Source of the DNA: Microcystis aeruginosa NIES-4325
GTDB taxonomy: Bacteria; Cyanobacteriota; Cyanobacteriia; Cyanobacteriales; Microcystaceae
Assembly (NCBI RefSeq): GCF_008974145.1
Contig: NZ_BJKP01000025.1
Location: forward strand, 1 to 51,737
Length of the DNA stretch: 51,737 nucleotides
Reading direction: 5' to 3'
The first letter of the stretch is position 1, and the number at the start of each line of letters is the position of its first letter. The notes under the pieces are model-generated. The model was not told the DNA's origin. It did not search any database and worked only from the letters and a program-made list of their open reading frames with translations. Positions 36,797-45,821 of this stretch are shown here, one piece after another. Made by a program: the position numbers and the translations under genes.

Positions 36797-37678
36797 ATGT
36801 TCGAGCGCGCTTTGATCTGTACAGATCTTTTCGATGGTCTCCATCGTCTTGTCCATTGTGTGCCACACTTAGCCCTGAGCGGCTTAAAACAAGTTATCTT
36901 CCTCCACAGTATTCCGATTTGGGAACAACCCACCCTAGCCACCGTAGATCAAGGGAAAATTGATGCGGCCAAAGAAAAATTATCCCCAGCTTTAGCAAAT
37001 ATTCCCGACGGTATGACAGTTATTGTCGAAATCTCTAACCGTCGTCCCGTGGATGCTGTGCGGGAAATCCTCGCGCATCACTCTATTGACGTGATTTTGA
37101 TGGGAAATCCCATGCGCGGTGCTGTCCAAGAAAAATTATTCGGTAGTACCAGTTTAGCGATCGCAGGTATTACTGATATTCCGCTGCTGATTTTCCGACC
37201 GCAATTATTATCAGTTTATACCCGCGATGAATTGGCCCTGCGCTGTCAGCATCTCTGGAAACATTTATTAATTCCCTACGATGGCAGTTCCGACGCAACT
37301 TATCTAATTGAACAGATAGAAAAATACGCCCAAACTTGCGCCCCCGGCTCTTTTGAGCAATGTCTTCTCGTCCGGGTAGTGGAAAATATCAGTCGGGATC
37401 CCAATGTCACCGAATACCGTTTAAATGATGCCCGTCGGGAACTAGAATCGGTGCAAGCGCGACTAGAAAAACTCGGTTTGCAAGTACAGAGCCAAGTGCG
37501 ACAAGGAACACCTGTATTAGAAGTTTTGACGGCAGCGGAAGAAGATGACATCAGTGCCATCGCAGTGGCTACCTGCCATCGTTCTAATATGTTGGAATGG
37601 TTAGCCGTGCGTCGGATTAATGAAGATATTCTTCATCAACTGTGGTTTCCGCTCTTATTTTTCTCACCGAAGGGATAG
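36797..37678 (+). CDS. Universal stress protein, tandem Usp domains
   Basis: 293 residues with two UspA folds. The first (about 1-140) starts FERALICTDLFDG and has ILMGNPMRGAVQEKLFGSTS; the second (about 150-293) starts HLLIPYDGSSDATYLI and ends with IAVATCHRSNMLEWL. Neither has a perfect GxxGxxxxGS(S/T) ATP loop; the first is closest. Cyanobacteria carry many such two-domain proteins. It is a single gene 130 bp after nblA, with its own Shine-Dalgarno-like AGGGG. Confidence 0.88.
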   Translation: MFERALICTDLFDGLHRLVHCVPHLALSGLKQVIFLHSIPIWEQPTLATVDQGKIDAAKEKLSPALANIPDGMTVIVEISNRRPVDAVREILAHHSIDVILMGNPMRGAVQEKLFGSTSLAIAGITDIPLLIFRPQLLSVYTRDELALRCQHLWKHLLIPYDGSSDATYLIEQIEKYAQTCAPGSFEQCLLVRVVENISRDPNVTEYRLNDARRELESVQARLEKLGLQVQSQVRQGTPVLEVLTAAEEDDISAIAVATCHRSNMLEWLAVRRINEDILHQLWFPLLFFSPKG

Positions 37679-37801
37679 ACTGGAAAAAAGATCCTCTTGG
37701 GGATAAACCACAGAGGCACAAAGGACACAGAGAGGAAGACAGATTTGATCGGTAAAATCTATCACACAAAAAACAAGAGAGCTGCAAAAATTTTTGGAAA
37801 A

Positions 37802-38197
37802 TTAACTTAACTGCTCAATTAATCCGACAACTTTAGCCTTAATCTCATCGCGAACTCGGCGAAAAGTTTCGATGGGTTGACCATCGGGATCATCAATTAA
37901 CCAATCCTCGAAAATTTCCTGTAAAACCCATCCTTCCGGCAGATTGACACCGCAACCACATAGGGATATAACGGCATCGTAATCTTCGGGATTAAAATCC
38001 CTAATTGATTTAGAAGTTTGGTCAGTAATATCGATACCAATTTCCCCCATAACTTCGATTGCCCCGGGGTGAACTTTGGCCGCTTCCAATCCAGAACTGG
38101 TGACAGCAATTTTACCCGCACCTAAAGTTTTAGCGAAACCTTCGGCGATTTGGGAACGACAGGAATTTTTTCTACAGGCAAACATGACTTTTTTCAT
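37802..38197 (-). CDS. arsC: Arsenate reductase ArsC (LMW phosphatase type)
   Basis: 131 residues, almost the length of Synechocystis ArsC. The catalytic P-loop is CRKNSCR (Cys8, Arg14); the relay Cys80 and Cys82 are in SLCGCGVNLP. This hybrid enzyme has a tyrosine-phosphatase fold and, in Synechocystis, uses glutathione/glutaredoxin. It reduces arsenate to arsenite for export by Acr3. Last gene of the arsR-acr3-arsH-arsC cluster, 23 bp after arsH. Confidence 0.95.
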   Translation of the reverse strand: MKKVMFACRKNSCRSQIAEGFAKTLGAGKIAVTSSGLEAAKVHPGAIEVMGEIGIDITDQTSKSIRDFNPEDYDAVISLCGCGVNLPEGWVLQEIFEDWLIDDPDGQPIETFRRVRDEIKAKVVGLIEQLS

Positions 38198-38220
38198 GAT
38201 TTTAACTCCTAGTAATTGAT

Positions 38221-38868
38221 TTAATTAATAGCTTTATGGGCAATTGTGGCTATGTCTTGGGCAGCTTTTTCCTTCCTTTCACTATAGCGATCGGTCAGAT
38301 AATCTACCTGATCTCGCAGGAGAATGGTAAACTTATAAAGTTCCTCCATCACATCAATAACCCGATCTCGATAGGGGGAATCTTTCATCCTGCCATCCTC
38401 GTGAAACTCTTGATAAGCTTTAGCCACCGAAGATTGATTAGGAATAGTAAACATTCGCATCCAACGACCAAGAATTCGCAAAGTATTAACCGCGTTAAAA
38501 GATTGGGAACCTCCGCTTACTTGCATGACTGCTAAGGTGCGGCCTTGAGTTGGCCGAATCGCACCAATACTTAAGGGAATCCAATCAATTTGGTTTTTGA
38601 TAATGCCGCTAATATTACCGTGAAGTTCGGGAGATGACCAGACTTGACCCTCGGACCATTGACTTAATTCTCGTAATTCTTGCACCTTGGCATGAGTATC
38701 GGGAACACTGCCATAAATCGGCAATTCACGGGGATCAAAAAAGCGCACTTCTGCCCCAAATTCAGTGATAATTCTGGCCGCTTCTTCTGCTAATAAACGA
38801 CTGTAGGAACGTTCCCGCAAAGAACCATACAGAAAAAGAATTCTCGGTTTGTGAGTCGATTGGATCAT
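38221..38868 (-). CDS. arsH: ArsH, FMN-dependent NADPH oxidoreductase
   Basis: 215 residues. It has the flavodoxin-like FMN site [29 protein letters not shown], and [20 protein letters not shown], all typical of ArsH. ArsH proteins reduce quinones or metals and oxidise methylated or organic As(III) compounds; the exact role in cyanobacteria is debated. It lies 9 bp after acr3 and 23 bp before arsC, so they form one transcript. Confidence 0.95.
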   Translation of the reverse strand: MIQSTHKPRILFLYGSLRERSYSRLLAEEAARIITEFGAEVRFFDPRELPIYGSVPDTHAKVQELRELSQWSEGQVWSSPELHGNISGIIKNQIDWIPLSIGAIRPTQGRTLAVMQVSGGSQSFNAVNTLRILGRWMRMFTIPNQSSVAKAYQEFHEDGRMKDSPYRDRVIDVMEELYKFTILLRDQVDYLTDRYSERKEKAAQDIATIAHKAIN

Positions 38869-38877
38869 GGTGAATAA

Positions 38878-40023
38878 TTATTTATAAGAACTCAAGCAAC
38901 GAGGATCAAGAAGGGTGGCTTTTTCTGGATCTCTGGGAAACCAAAAGGCGGTTTTTTTACAGAATTCTACCAACATTAACATCACAGGTACTTCAATCAA
39001 TACCCCCACTACTGTGGCTAAAGCAGCCCCCGAATTCAATCCGAATAACATCACCGCAGTGGCGATCGCTACCTCAAAATGATTACTAGCACCAATTAAA
39101 GCAGCGGGAGCGGCATCTTCGTAAACTAAATTGAGTTTGAGAGCGGCCACATAACTAAGTAAAAAAATCAGATTAGTTTGAATAAAGAGGGGAATAGCAA
39201 TCAGGAAAATATGCAGGGGATTACTAACAATTAAATCGCCTTTGAAAGCAAAGAGCAGGATTAAGGTTAACAATAAGGCAGTGATTGCCACAGGACTGAG
39301 ATAGTGAAGAAAACGCGATTCAAACCAGGCGCGTCCTTTATGTTTAAAAATCCAGTGACGGCTATAGATACCAGCAATAAGCGGTAAACCAACGTAGATT
39401 AACACAGAAAAAACAATGGTCTGCCAAGGGACTACAAAATTATTAGCTGCCAGTAACCATTTACCTAGAGGAGCGTAGAGAAAAAGCATCGCTAAGGAAT
39501 TGACTGCTACCATAATTAGGGTATGACCCTGGTTACTGTAGGAAAGATAGCCCCACATCAAGACCATGGCCGTACAGGGAGCAATTCCTAGTAAAATAGC
39601 TCCAGCAGTGTAGGAATTAGCTAAACTTACCGTCTGTCCTCGGATAATCTCCGTTTGACTCAACCAAGGCAGAAACAGCCAGCCGAGAAAAAATTGAGCC
39701 AGCGCCACCATGGTAAAGGGTTTGATCAGCCAATTAACCACTAAAGTTAAAATAACTGGTTTGGGAGTACGGGCAGCCCGAAGAGCCTGAGAAAAGTCGA
39801 TCTTAACCATGATCGGATACATCATGAAGAAAAGACAGATGGCGATCGGAATAGAAACGTTATAGACACTCATGGCATCTAAAGTCCGCGCTACGTCCGG
39901 AAATGACCGACCGAGGGCAATTCCCGCCAAAATACAGAAAATAACCCAAAGGGTAAGGTATTTTTCAAAAACACTCAGGCTACCACCAGCTTTAGCGGCT
40001 TTAGGATTGATTTGATTAGTCAT
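38878..40023 (-). CDS. acr3: Arsenite efflux transporter Acr3/ArsB
   Basis: 381 residues from the ATG at 40023; 13 more open codons upstream are not family-like. Ten membrane segments are visible, starting [23 protein letters not shown]3 features are [15 protein letters not shown], the Cys in [17 protein letters not shown], and [18 protein letters not shown]. It exports arsenite by proton antiport. First structural gene after arsR, with a promoter-like sequence in the 125-bp gap. Confidence 0.95.
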   Translation of the reverse strand: MTNQINPKAAKAGGSLSVFEKYLTLWVIFCILAGIALGRSFPDVARTLDAMSVYNVSIPIAICLFFMMYPIMVKIDFSQALRAARTPKPVILTLVVNWLIKPFTMVALAQFFLGWLFLPWLSQTEIIRGQTVSLANSYTAGAILLGIAPCTAMVLMWGYLSYSNQGHTLIMVAVNSLAMLFLYAPLGKWLLAANNFVVPWQTIVFSVLIYVGLPLIAGIYSRHWIFKHKGRAWFESRFLHYLSPVAITALLLTLILLFAFKGDLIVSNPLHIFLIAIPLFIQTNLIFLLSYVAALKLNLVYEDAAPAALIGASNHFEVAIATAVMLFGLNSGAALATVVGVLIEVPVMLMLVEFCKKTAFWFPRDPEKATLLDPRCLSSYK

Positions 40024-40071
40024 CGCACAAAGGTGGAAAGGGAATAATGGGAGATTGGGCAACCCATCTTC

Positions 40072-40099
40072 ATTATTTCAAAAAAAGTTGATATGTCAA
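40072..40099 (-). promoter_or_regulatory. Promoter and candidate ArsR site upstream of acr3
   Basis: On the minus strand TTGACA (40094-40099) is 16 bases from AATAAT (40072-40077). The -35 box is part of the inverted repeat TTGA-CATA-TCAA (40088-40099), a plausible ArsR operator. It lies in the gap between arsR and acr3. Confidence 0.6.
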
Positions 40100-40148
40100 T
40101 GGTAAAAGCTAGTCATAAAGCTTTAATATTTCTAAAAATCTTGATTGG

Positions 40149-40487
40149 TTACTGATTTTCCTCGCAGAAACGAGCGGGGACGAGGGCAGCAAAACGACGA
40201 TATTCCGATAGATATTCTTCTAGGAGAAGAAATTGAGATAGATTCAGGCTGTAGTAGATCCAGCGACCCTCTTGACGACTGCGGACTAAATTGGCTTCTT
40301 TTAGCGTTTTTAGGTGAAAAGATAATTTAGATTGGGCAATATCGAGATGGTCGCGCAGTTCACAGACGCATAATTCCTGATGTCGCAACAGTTGCAGAAT
40401 TTGCAGTCGCAGGGGGTCCGAGAGTGCCTGAAAACCAGTATAAATCTGGGTTAACGAGTCGGGAGAGGTGGCCAGAGAGTTGAGCAT
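40149..40487 (-). CDS. arsR: ArsR-family repressor of the ars operon
   Basis: 112 residues. The winged HTH has ALSDPLRLQILQLLRHQELC and SKLSFHLKTLKEANLVRSRQ, with the alpha3 metal motif ELCVCELRD (two Cys), the As(III)/Sb(III) site of classical ArsR. A further Cys lies at the C-terminus (ARFCEENQ). It lacks the alpha5 zinc residues of SmtB. Arsenite binding should release the operator. It lies 125 bp before acr3, same strand. In Synechocystis the arsR gene is unlinked from arsBHC, so linkage here is a difference. Confidence 0.88.
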   Translation of the reverse strand: MLNSLATSPDSLTQIYTGFQALSDPLRLQILQLLRHQELCVCELRDHLDIAQSKLSFHLKTLKEANLVRSRQEGRWIYYSLNLSQFLLLEEYLSEYRRFAALVPARFCEENQ

Positions 40488-40661
40488 TGAGATTGCCCCT
40501 AGTGGGAAGGAAATAGGAAAGCGGGAAAATTCAGAATTGCAACAAAACTTTATGTATTTTTGTATCGAATCAGGAAAACCAGCGAATCATCCCCTGTATG
40601 ATAGACAATGGTTTTGACCAGATTAGCCTTTTAAATCATTGTAAACAGGTTAGGAGACATC

Positions 40662-40781
40662 ATGGAATTATTTGCGGCTCTCAATTTAGAACCCATTTTT
40701 CAACTCACCTTCGTGGCGCTAATCATGTTAGCTGGCCCCTTTGTCATTTTCCTACTAGCTTTTCGTGGTGGTGACCTATAA
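40662..40781 (+). CDS. psb30: Photosystem II protein Psb30 (Ycf12)
   Basis: 39 residues, one membrane helix. It reads [20 protein letters not shown] and ends [17 protein letters not shown]; the QLT..ALI.LAGP.VI.LLA.RGG(N/D)L pattern is Psb30/Ycf12. It is a peripheral small subunit of the photosystem II core. AGGAG lies 5 bases before the ATG and a strong terminator follows at 40822, so it is monocistronic. It is divergent from arsR. Confidence 0.88.
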   Translation: MELFAALNLEPIFQLTFVALIMLAGPFVIFLLAFRGGDL

Positions 40782-40821
40782 AAACCGCCTCCCCCCATTG
40801 TTATTCGTGCTTTTTTTGTCT

Positions 40822-40848
40822 TCTCTCCTCTTTAGGGAGAGATTTTTT
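40822..40848 (+). terminator. Rho-independent terminator of psb30
   Basis: Stem TCTCTCC (40822-40828) with GGAGAGA (40836-40842), 7-base loop, followed by six T at 40843-40848. Confidence 0.88.
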
Positions 40849-41324
40849 GTCTAAAAGACAGGATCTTGATCGGAAAAGGTATAAGCAAAGTTTATTCATT
40901 GACTCCAGAAACTTGAGAATATTTAAATTAACATTCCGCAATATTTACAAATTCTTAAAAATTAATTGAGAAAGATTTTTATTTAACAACGATGTTATGA
41001 TGGTTACAGCGATTTTACTGAATTTCATGATCGGCCATTCGGTGCTTTTTTGGACAGCAACGGTTGAAACCCTTGCCACAGCTAGAAGGTGATCCTAATT
41101 AAGACAGGTAAATCAGCCAATTTCACCCACAACGATGATCTTTTTTTTGTGTAGTTTTATTGCAAAAAAAAAGTTTTTTTGACAAAAAGCACAAAGTATG
41201 AAGTGGGGAGTGGGGAGTGGGGAGTGGGGAGTGGGGAGTGGGGAGTGGGGAGTGGGGAGTGGGGAGAATAAATAAAAGCAATCTCCTGAATACTGACTCC
41301 TGACTCCTGATTACTGATCACTGA
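40849..41324. other. 476-bp intergenic region with a GTGGGGA x9 array
   Basis: No gene. It is AT-rich up to about 41180. From 41203 to 41265 there are nine perfect copies of GTGGGGA. The constant spacer starting GAATAAATAAAAGC follows at 41266-41289. Six 7-mers (ACTGACT, CCTGACT, CCTGATT, ACTGATC, ACTGATT, ACTGATT) then fill 41292-41333, running into the 3' end of the binding-protein gene. Confidence 0.9.
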
Positions 41325-42629
41325 TTACTGATTGGGTGTCACCTTATCAATAACCTTGAGAGTCCCGTCATCCTTAACAGTCCAGACATCGTAACTACCG
41401 ACCACATCGCCATTTTCATCGATATCCACATTGCCACTGGCTCCCTGATAGTTAATATCTTCGCCTTTGCGAATCATTTCCATCGCTTGACAAGCATCGG
41501 TTACTTCCGTCCCCGGACCATTAGCCACCTCACGAATCTTGCTTTGAATACCTTCTCCGGTGTTAGATTTAGCCGCCTCGGCTGCTAACATCAATAAGAT
41601 CGCTGCGTCCCAAGTATGGGGAACAAAAGCGGTGACATCCTTGCCGGTTTTTTCTTTCCAGAGAGTAGTAAAAGCGCTTAAAGCTTGACCGTCGGCCCCG
41701 GGGACCGTGCCTAGGGCGCCAGCAATAATTGACTTACCATCGGTTCCTTTCCCCACCTGCTTGGTGAAATCTTCCGAATAAACCCCATCGGTGAGGAGGA
41801 CAGTAACTCCTTTGGTCAATCCCTGTTTATAGGCCGCTTGTAGTAATAAACTGCCCGTTTCAGCGTAAAGGACTGCCGCTACAGCATCCGGTTGGTTAGC
41901 GAAGGCAGCTGCCGCTTCACTATCGAGAGTGGCAGCTTTCGGGTCATAACGGACAGGATTTTGCTTATTAGTGATAGTGCCGCCTAATTTATCGAAAGCA
42001 CTCACGAATTCCCGTTCAAATCCCACTCCATAATCGTTATTGATCACGACGGTGGCCACATTTTGAAAATCCTTTTTCTTAGCAAGGGCTGCTAAAGCTT
42101 GAGCTTGGTAGGTGTCTGGGGGAGCCGTCCGCGCCCAAAAACCTTGAAAATCGCCTTTTTTCGCCCTGTCAGTAAATACGGGACTGGTGCTACCCGGAGA
42201 GACTAACATAACTTTATTTCTCACCGCCACATCTACGGCTGCTCCTGAGACGCTACTGGCAAAGGAACCGACCACACCAGCTACTTTATCCACCTCCGCT
42301 AGTTTCGTCATCGCTGAAGCACCGGCGGCAGGCTCGGTTTGGTCATCTTCTTTCACGAGGGTGACGGGTTTGCCATTGACTCCACCACAGGCATTGATAG
42401 TCTCTACCGCTAGGGCAGCCGCTTCGGGCATATTTTGACCAATAGCGGCTAAATCTCCGGTAATGGGCAGCAAAGCCCCTAATTTTAAGCCCTCATCACC
42501 GGGGGCAGTGGTGGTGGGACTAGAGGCGTTGTTATCTGGGGTTTGGGCATTATTACAAGCGGTTAAAAAATTAGCTAAGAGGCTGATACTCAGGGTTAGG
42601 GCTAGGGGCGATCGAATATATCTCTGCAT
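41325..42629 (-). CDS. natB: NatB-like amino-acid ABC transporter binding lipoprotein
   Basis: 434 residues. A lipoprotein signal ends with lipobox FLTAC (Cys25), then an Asn/Thr/Pro linker and a type-1 periplasmic binding domain: LKLGALLPITGDLAAIGQNM, INACGGVNGKPVTLVKEDDQ, VVGSFASSVSGAAVDVAVRN. This closely resembles NatB, the binding protein of the N-I neutral amino-acid transporter of Synechocystis. The permease and ATPase genes are not adjacent. The last Gln codon and TAA stop fall inside a heptamer repeat, so the C-terminus may vary between strains. Confidence 0.85.
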   Translation of the reverse strand: MQRYIRSPLALTLSISLLANFLTACNNAQTPDNNASSPTTTAPGDEGLKLGALLPITGDLAAIGQNMPEAAALAVETINACGGVNGKPVTLVKEDDQTEPAAGASAMTKLAEVDKVAGVVGSFASSVSGAAVDVAVRNKVMLVSPGSTSPVFTDRAKKGDFQGFWARTAPPDTYQAQALAALAKKKDFQNVATVVINNDYGVGFEREFVSAFDKLGGTITNKQNPVRYDPKAATLDSEAAAAFANQPDAVAAVLYAETGSLLLQAAYKQGLTKGVTVLLTDGVYSEDFTKQVGKGTDGKSIIAGALGTVPGADGQALSAFTTLWKEKTGKDVTAFVPHTWDAAILLMLAAEAAKSNTGEGIQSKIREVANGPGTEVTDACQAMEMIRKGEDINYQGASGNVDIDENGDVVGSYDVWTVKDDGTLKVIDKVTPNQ

Positions 42630-43088
42630 GGCAGTAAAATCAAGGATGAGTTAAGGTTGCAAGGCTGAAAAACCCGGACTGGGAAAATTCTAATCGATGT
42701 TAGCATTCTCTCCAAATCAAACAGGTTTTCATCTTAATTTAGATATTGATGGAAAAAATGGCTAATTTGTTCGATCTATGCCCTAGGACGTGGGGTGTAG
42801 GAAGTTTTTTCAGTGATCAGTAAACAGTGAACTGAAAACGGTTCTTTTTGTTTGTGTTAGGCAATGGAGGGGGTTATAAGGGATGAAACCCTTATAGAAA
42901 AAGACATTGATGGGATATTGGTCAATTGTTTTCCCTCTTTAACGAACTAATCAATTAAGTCTCTTGCCAGATAAGGATTTAGTCGATTTATGCCACCCGA
43001 TCAAACCATACCAAGTAACGAAGAACCATGAAAACTCGCATCTGATTACTGTTTACTGATCACTGGTAACTGATGACTGAAAACCCAC
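42630..43088. other. 459-bp intergenic region with heptamer-type repeats
   Basis: No gene seen. CAGTGAT, CAGTAAA and CAGTGAA lie at 42811-42831. A CTGATTA / CTGTTTA / CTGATCA / CTGGTAA / CTGATGA series spans 43043-43084, ending 4 bp before the ctpA stop. The natB-like promoter must lie near 42640-42760 but is not clear. Confidence 0.6.
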
Positions 43089-44327
43089 TTAGGAAGCTTT
43101 GGCTAAAACGGTGTTCTGGTTTAAAAACTGAATCGCGGTTTGGTATTGACTATCTTTTTCGGTGCCGATTTCCTGATATGTGATCGGTTCTTGTGCCACC
43201 ACTTGATCTGGCATAATTCCTAACTTATGAATATCATGGTGGGCGGGAGTTTCATATTTAGCCACGGTAATCGCTAATCCTGCCCCATCGGGTAACTCAA
43301 ATAAAGACTGAATTAACCCCTTACCGAAGGTCTTTTCTCCCACTAAAACCCCCCGTTGATTATCCTGTAATGCTCCCGCTAAAATCTCGCTGGCGCTGGC
43401 GGTTCCCTGATTGACTAAAACTGCTAAAGGGGCAGCAGTTAAAGCATTACCAGAAGCGGTAAAACTATCGGCAATTCCCTCGCGATTAACCGTATAAACG
43501 ATCGTTCCCTGATTAATCCACATCCGAGCGATTTCTATGCCCGCTTGCAGTAACCCACCGGGGTTATTTCTTAGATCCAAAATATAACCCTTGGCTCCTT
43601 GTTTTTGTAAATTCGTCACAGCTTCCGAGACTTCTTTGGCAGCGTTAGCACTAAATTGATTTAAACGCACATAACCGATGGGCAAGGAACTGGAATTTTT
43701 ATCTAAAACCGCTACCACTGGACTTAAAGAAATGCGTTGACGGGTTAAAGATAGAGTTTTTGGTTGACTTTTTTGATAGGGAAGAATGACTAAGGAAACT
43801 TCTGTTCCGGCGGTCCCGCGCATTTTGGCGGCTGCTGCATCGAGGGTTAAAGTAGTGGTATCGATGCCATCAATAAACAAAATGCGATCGTGGCTAGTTA
43901 AACCAGCGGCCTCGGCAGGAGAACCAGCAAGGGGGGAAACCACTTCTAAGTAACCATTGTCGGGATTGATATTAATTTGTAGTCCTACCCCCGATAATTC
44001 CCCCGTGGTGCTAATTTGTAGGTTATGGTATTGATCCGGTCGCAAGAGACGGGTAAAGGGTTCATCGAGAGTGGCTAACATCTGTTCGATCGCATTGTAG
44101 GCCGCCGTCCGATCATTGAGGGGTTTTTTGATGAATTGTTCCCGCACCTGCCACCAGTTTTGATGATTAAATGTGTCATCATAATAAGATTGGTTGACTA
44201 ATCGCCAAGATTGCAGTATTAATTTTTGTTCTTCGCTAAAGGCGGCTGCTGTGGGTGTCCATGCCATCCAAGTTAGACAAAACCAAAATCCCACCAATAA
44301 TCCCACCCACAACGATTTTTTTCTCAT
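43089..44327 (-). CDS. ctpA: Carboxyl-terminal processing protease CtpA
   Basis: 412 residues from the ATG at 44327; seven extra codons to a TTG at 44348 are unlikely. A signal peptide (LWVGLLVGFWFCLTWMA to AAAF) sends it to the lumen. A PDZ domain (about 85-165, SGVGLQI and GLTSHDRILFIDG) precedes the S41 catalytic domain: YILDLRNNPGGLLQAGIEIA, the Ser in NQGTASASEILAGAL and the Lys in GEKTFGKGLIQS. In Synechocystis CtpA trims the D1 precursor, needed for assembly of the Mn cluster of photosystem II. It follows fbaA on the same strand with a terminator between. Confidence 0.93.
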   Translation of the reverse strand: MRKKSLWVGLLVGFWFCLTWMAWTPTAAAFSEEQKLILQSWRLVNQSYYDDTFNHQNWWQVREQFIKKPLNDRTAAYNAIEQMLATLDEPFTRLLRPDQYHNLQISTTGELSGVGLQININPDNGYLEVVSPLAGSPAEAAGLTSHDRILFIDGIDTTTLTLDAAAAKMRGTAGTEVSLVILPYQKSQPKTLSLTRQRISLSPVVAVLDKNSSSLPIGYVRLNQFSANAAKEVSEAVTNLQKQGAKGYILDLRNNPGGLLQAGIEIARMWINQGTIVYTVNREGIADSFTASGNALTAAPLAVLVNQGTASASEILAGALQDNQRGVLVGEKTFGKGLIQSLFELPDGAGLAITVAKYETPAHHDIHKLGIMPDQVVAQEPITYQEIGTEKDSQYQTAIQFLNQNTVLAKAS

Positions 44328-44524
44328 CTTGCTTCTCTTATAAATCAAGTGCTGATCTGCTGATTATTCTCAGTATAGTCTTTTCTCTGAAATCGATTCT
44401 TACGCGGCAACTCTTGACTCTCTTAGGCTTGGTGGATAAAATGTATTCTAACATACAGTCTTCCGTGCGAATTAGTGGAACGAACCACTCCAGACACAAA
44501 GAACACAAAGATCGATCGTTCCTG

Positions 44525-44556
44525 ATAAAAAAGAGGGTAGTTATGGTTAACTACCC
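44525..44556 (-). terminator. Rho-independent terminator downstream of fbaA
   Basis: Stem GGGTAGTTA (44535-44543), loop TGGT, TAACTACCC (44548-44556). On the minus strand it is followed by TCTTTTTTAT. It separates fbaA from ctpA. Confidence 0.85.
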
Positions 44557-44579
44557 CAAAAAATTCTACTAGATCGGTG

Positions 44580-44601
44580 CAATTAAGCGATCGCTTAATT
44601 G
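44580..44601. repeat. 22-bp perfect palindrome centred on HIP1
   Basis: The octamer GCGATCGC is extended to a perfect palindrome by CAATTAA on one side and TTAATTG on the other. It lies 9 bp past the fbaA stop codon and could add a second hairpin to the terminator. Confidence 0.85.
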
Positions 44602-44609
44602 TTCAGCTA

Positions 44610-45689
44610 CTAGACAGCCACAACTTTTTTGCTGACTTGGGTTAATTGTCCTTTAGCATATTTGGTTGCGTAGTCATCGAGGGACATTTGTTTGATTTTG
44701 CTGGCGTTACCGGCGGTACCAAATTGTTGATAGCGATCGGCACAAACTTTCTGCATATAAGTGATCGAGGGGTTCAGGAAGAAACGGGGATCAAACTCTT
44801 TCGGGTTGCTGAATAGTGCTTCCCGAACTGCGGCGGTAATTGCTAAACGGCAGTCGGTGTCGATATTGATTTTACGCACACCACTCTTGATGCCTTTTTG
44901 GATTTCTTCCACGGGAACACCGTAGGTTTCAGGGATAGCGCCACCGAATTGGTTGATTAATTCGAGGAGATCTTCGGGAACCGAGGAAGAACCGTGCATG
45001 ACCAAGTGAGTATTGGGTAAGCGGCTGTGAATTTCTTCAATGCGGCTAATAGCGAGAATTTCGCCGGTGGGTTTGCGGGTGAATTTGTAAGCACCGTGGC
45101 TAGTACCAATGGCTACTGCTAAAGCATCTACTTGGGTTCTTTCGACGAAATCCACCGCTTCATCGGGATCGGTTAACAGCATCGAGTGATCTAATTCCCC
45201 TTCAAAACCGTGGCCATCTTCCGCTTCTCCTTTACCAGTTTCTAAGGAACCTAAACAACCGAGTTCCCCTTCTACACTAGCACCGATCGAGTGGGCAACT
45301 TTTACTACTTCAGCAGTAACGTTAACGTTGTACTCGTAGGTGGCGGGAGTTTTAGCATCCGCTTCTAAGGAACCATCCATCATGACACTGGTGAAACCGT
45401 TACGGATGGCCGAGTAGCAGGTGGCGGGTTCATTACCGTGATCTTGGTGCATCACGATGGGGATATGAGGATAGGTTTCCACCGCGGCGGTGATCAAGTG
45501 ACGCAGGAAGTTTTCCCCTGCATATTTGCGCGCACCGCGAGAAGCTTGCAGGATAACGGGGCTATCGGTGGCTGCCGCCGCTTGCATGATCGCTTGGATC
45601 TGCTCCATATTATTTACGTTAAAAGCGGGGATGCCATATCCGTTCTCAGCCGCGTGATCCAACAATAACCGCATGGGGACGAGTGCCAT
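44610..45689 (-). CDS. fbaA: Class II fructose-1,6-bisphosphate aldolase
   Basis: 359 residues, the usual length. AGGAG lies 8 bases before the ATG. Features are the N-terminal [18 protein letters not shown], the zinc-site [11 protein letters not shown], the [11 protein letters not shown] and [13 protein letters not shown] segments, and [11 protein letters not shown]. It condenses triose phosphates to fructose- and sedoheptulose-bisphosphate in the Calvin cycle and in gluconeogenesis. Single gene with a clear terminator; the aldo/keto reductase lies upstream. Confidence 0.96.
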   Translation of the reverse strand: MALVPMRLLLDHAAENGYGIPAFNVNNMEQIQAIMQAAAATDSPVILQASRGARKYAGENFLRHLITAAVETYPHIPIVMHQDHGNEPATCYSAIRNGFTSVMMDGSLEADAKTPATYEYNVNVTAEVVKVAHSIGASVEGELGCLGSLETGKGEAEDGHGFEGELDHSMLLTDPDEAVDFVERTQVDALAVAIGTSHGAYKFTRKPTGEILAISRIEEIHSRLPNTHLVMHGSSSVPEDLLELINQFGGAIPETYGVPVEEIQKGIKSGVRKINIDTDCRLAITAAVREALFSNPKEFDPRFFLNPSITYMQKVCADRYQQFGTAGNASKIKQMSLDDYATKYAKGQLTQVSKKVVAV

Positions 45690-45821
45690 ATCCTTTACTC
45701 CTTAATCTATTTCTTGTTTTTTGTCTCTTTAAATTCAAGAAAGTTAATTCTCTTACCTGTTAATCTTAAGATAGTTTTTACACTTTGACGATCCCCAAAA
45801 AAAATTTTTTCGGGTTTCGTC

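Noticed and set aside
41203-41265. GTGGGGA tandem array as a CRISPR array
   Set aside because: Units are 7 bp with no spacers and no cas genes nearby; it is an STRR-type repeat.
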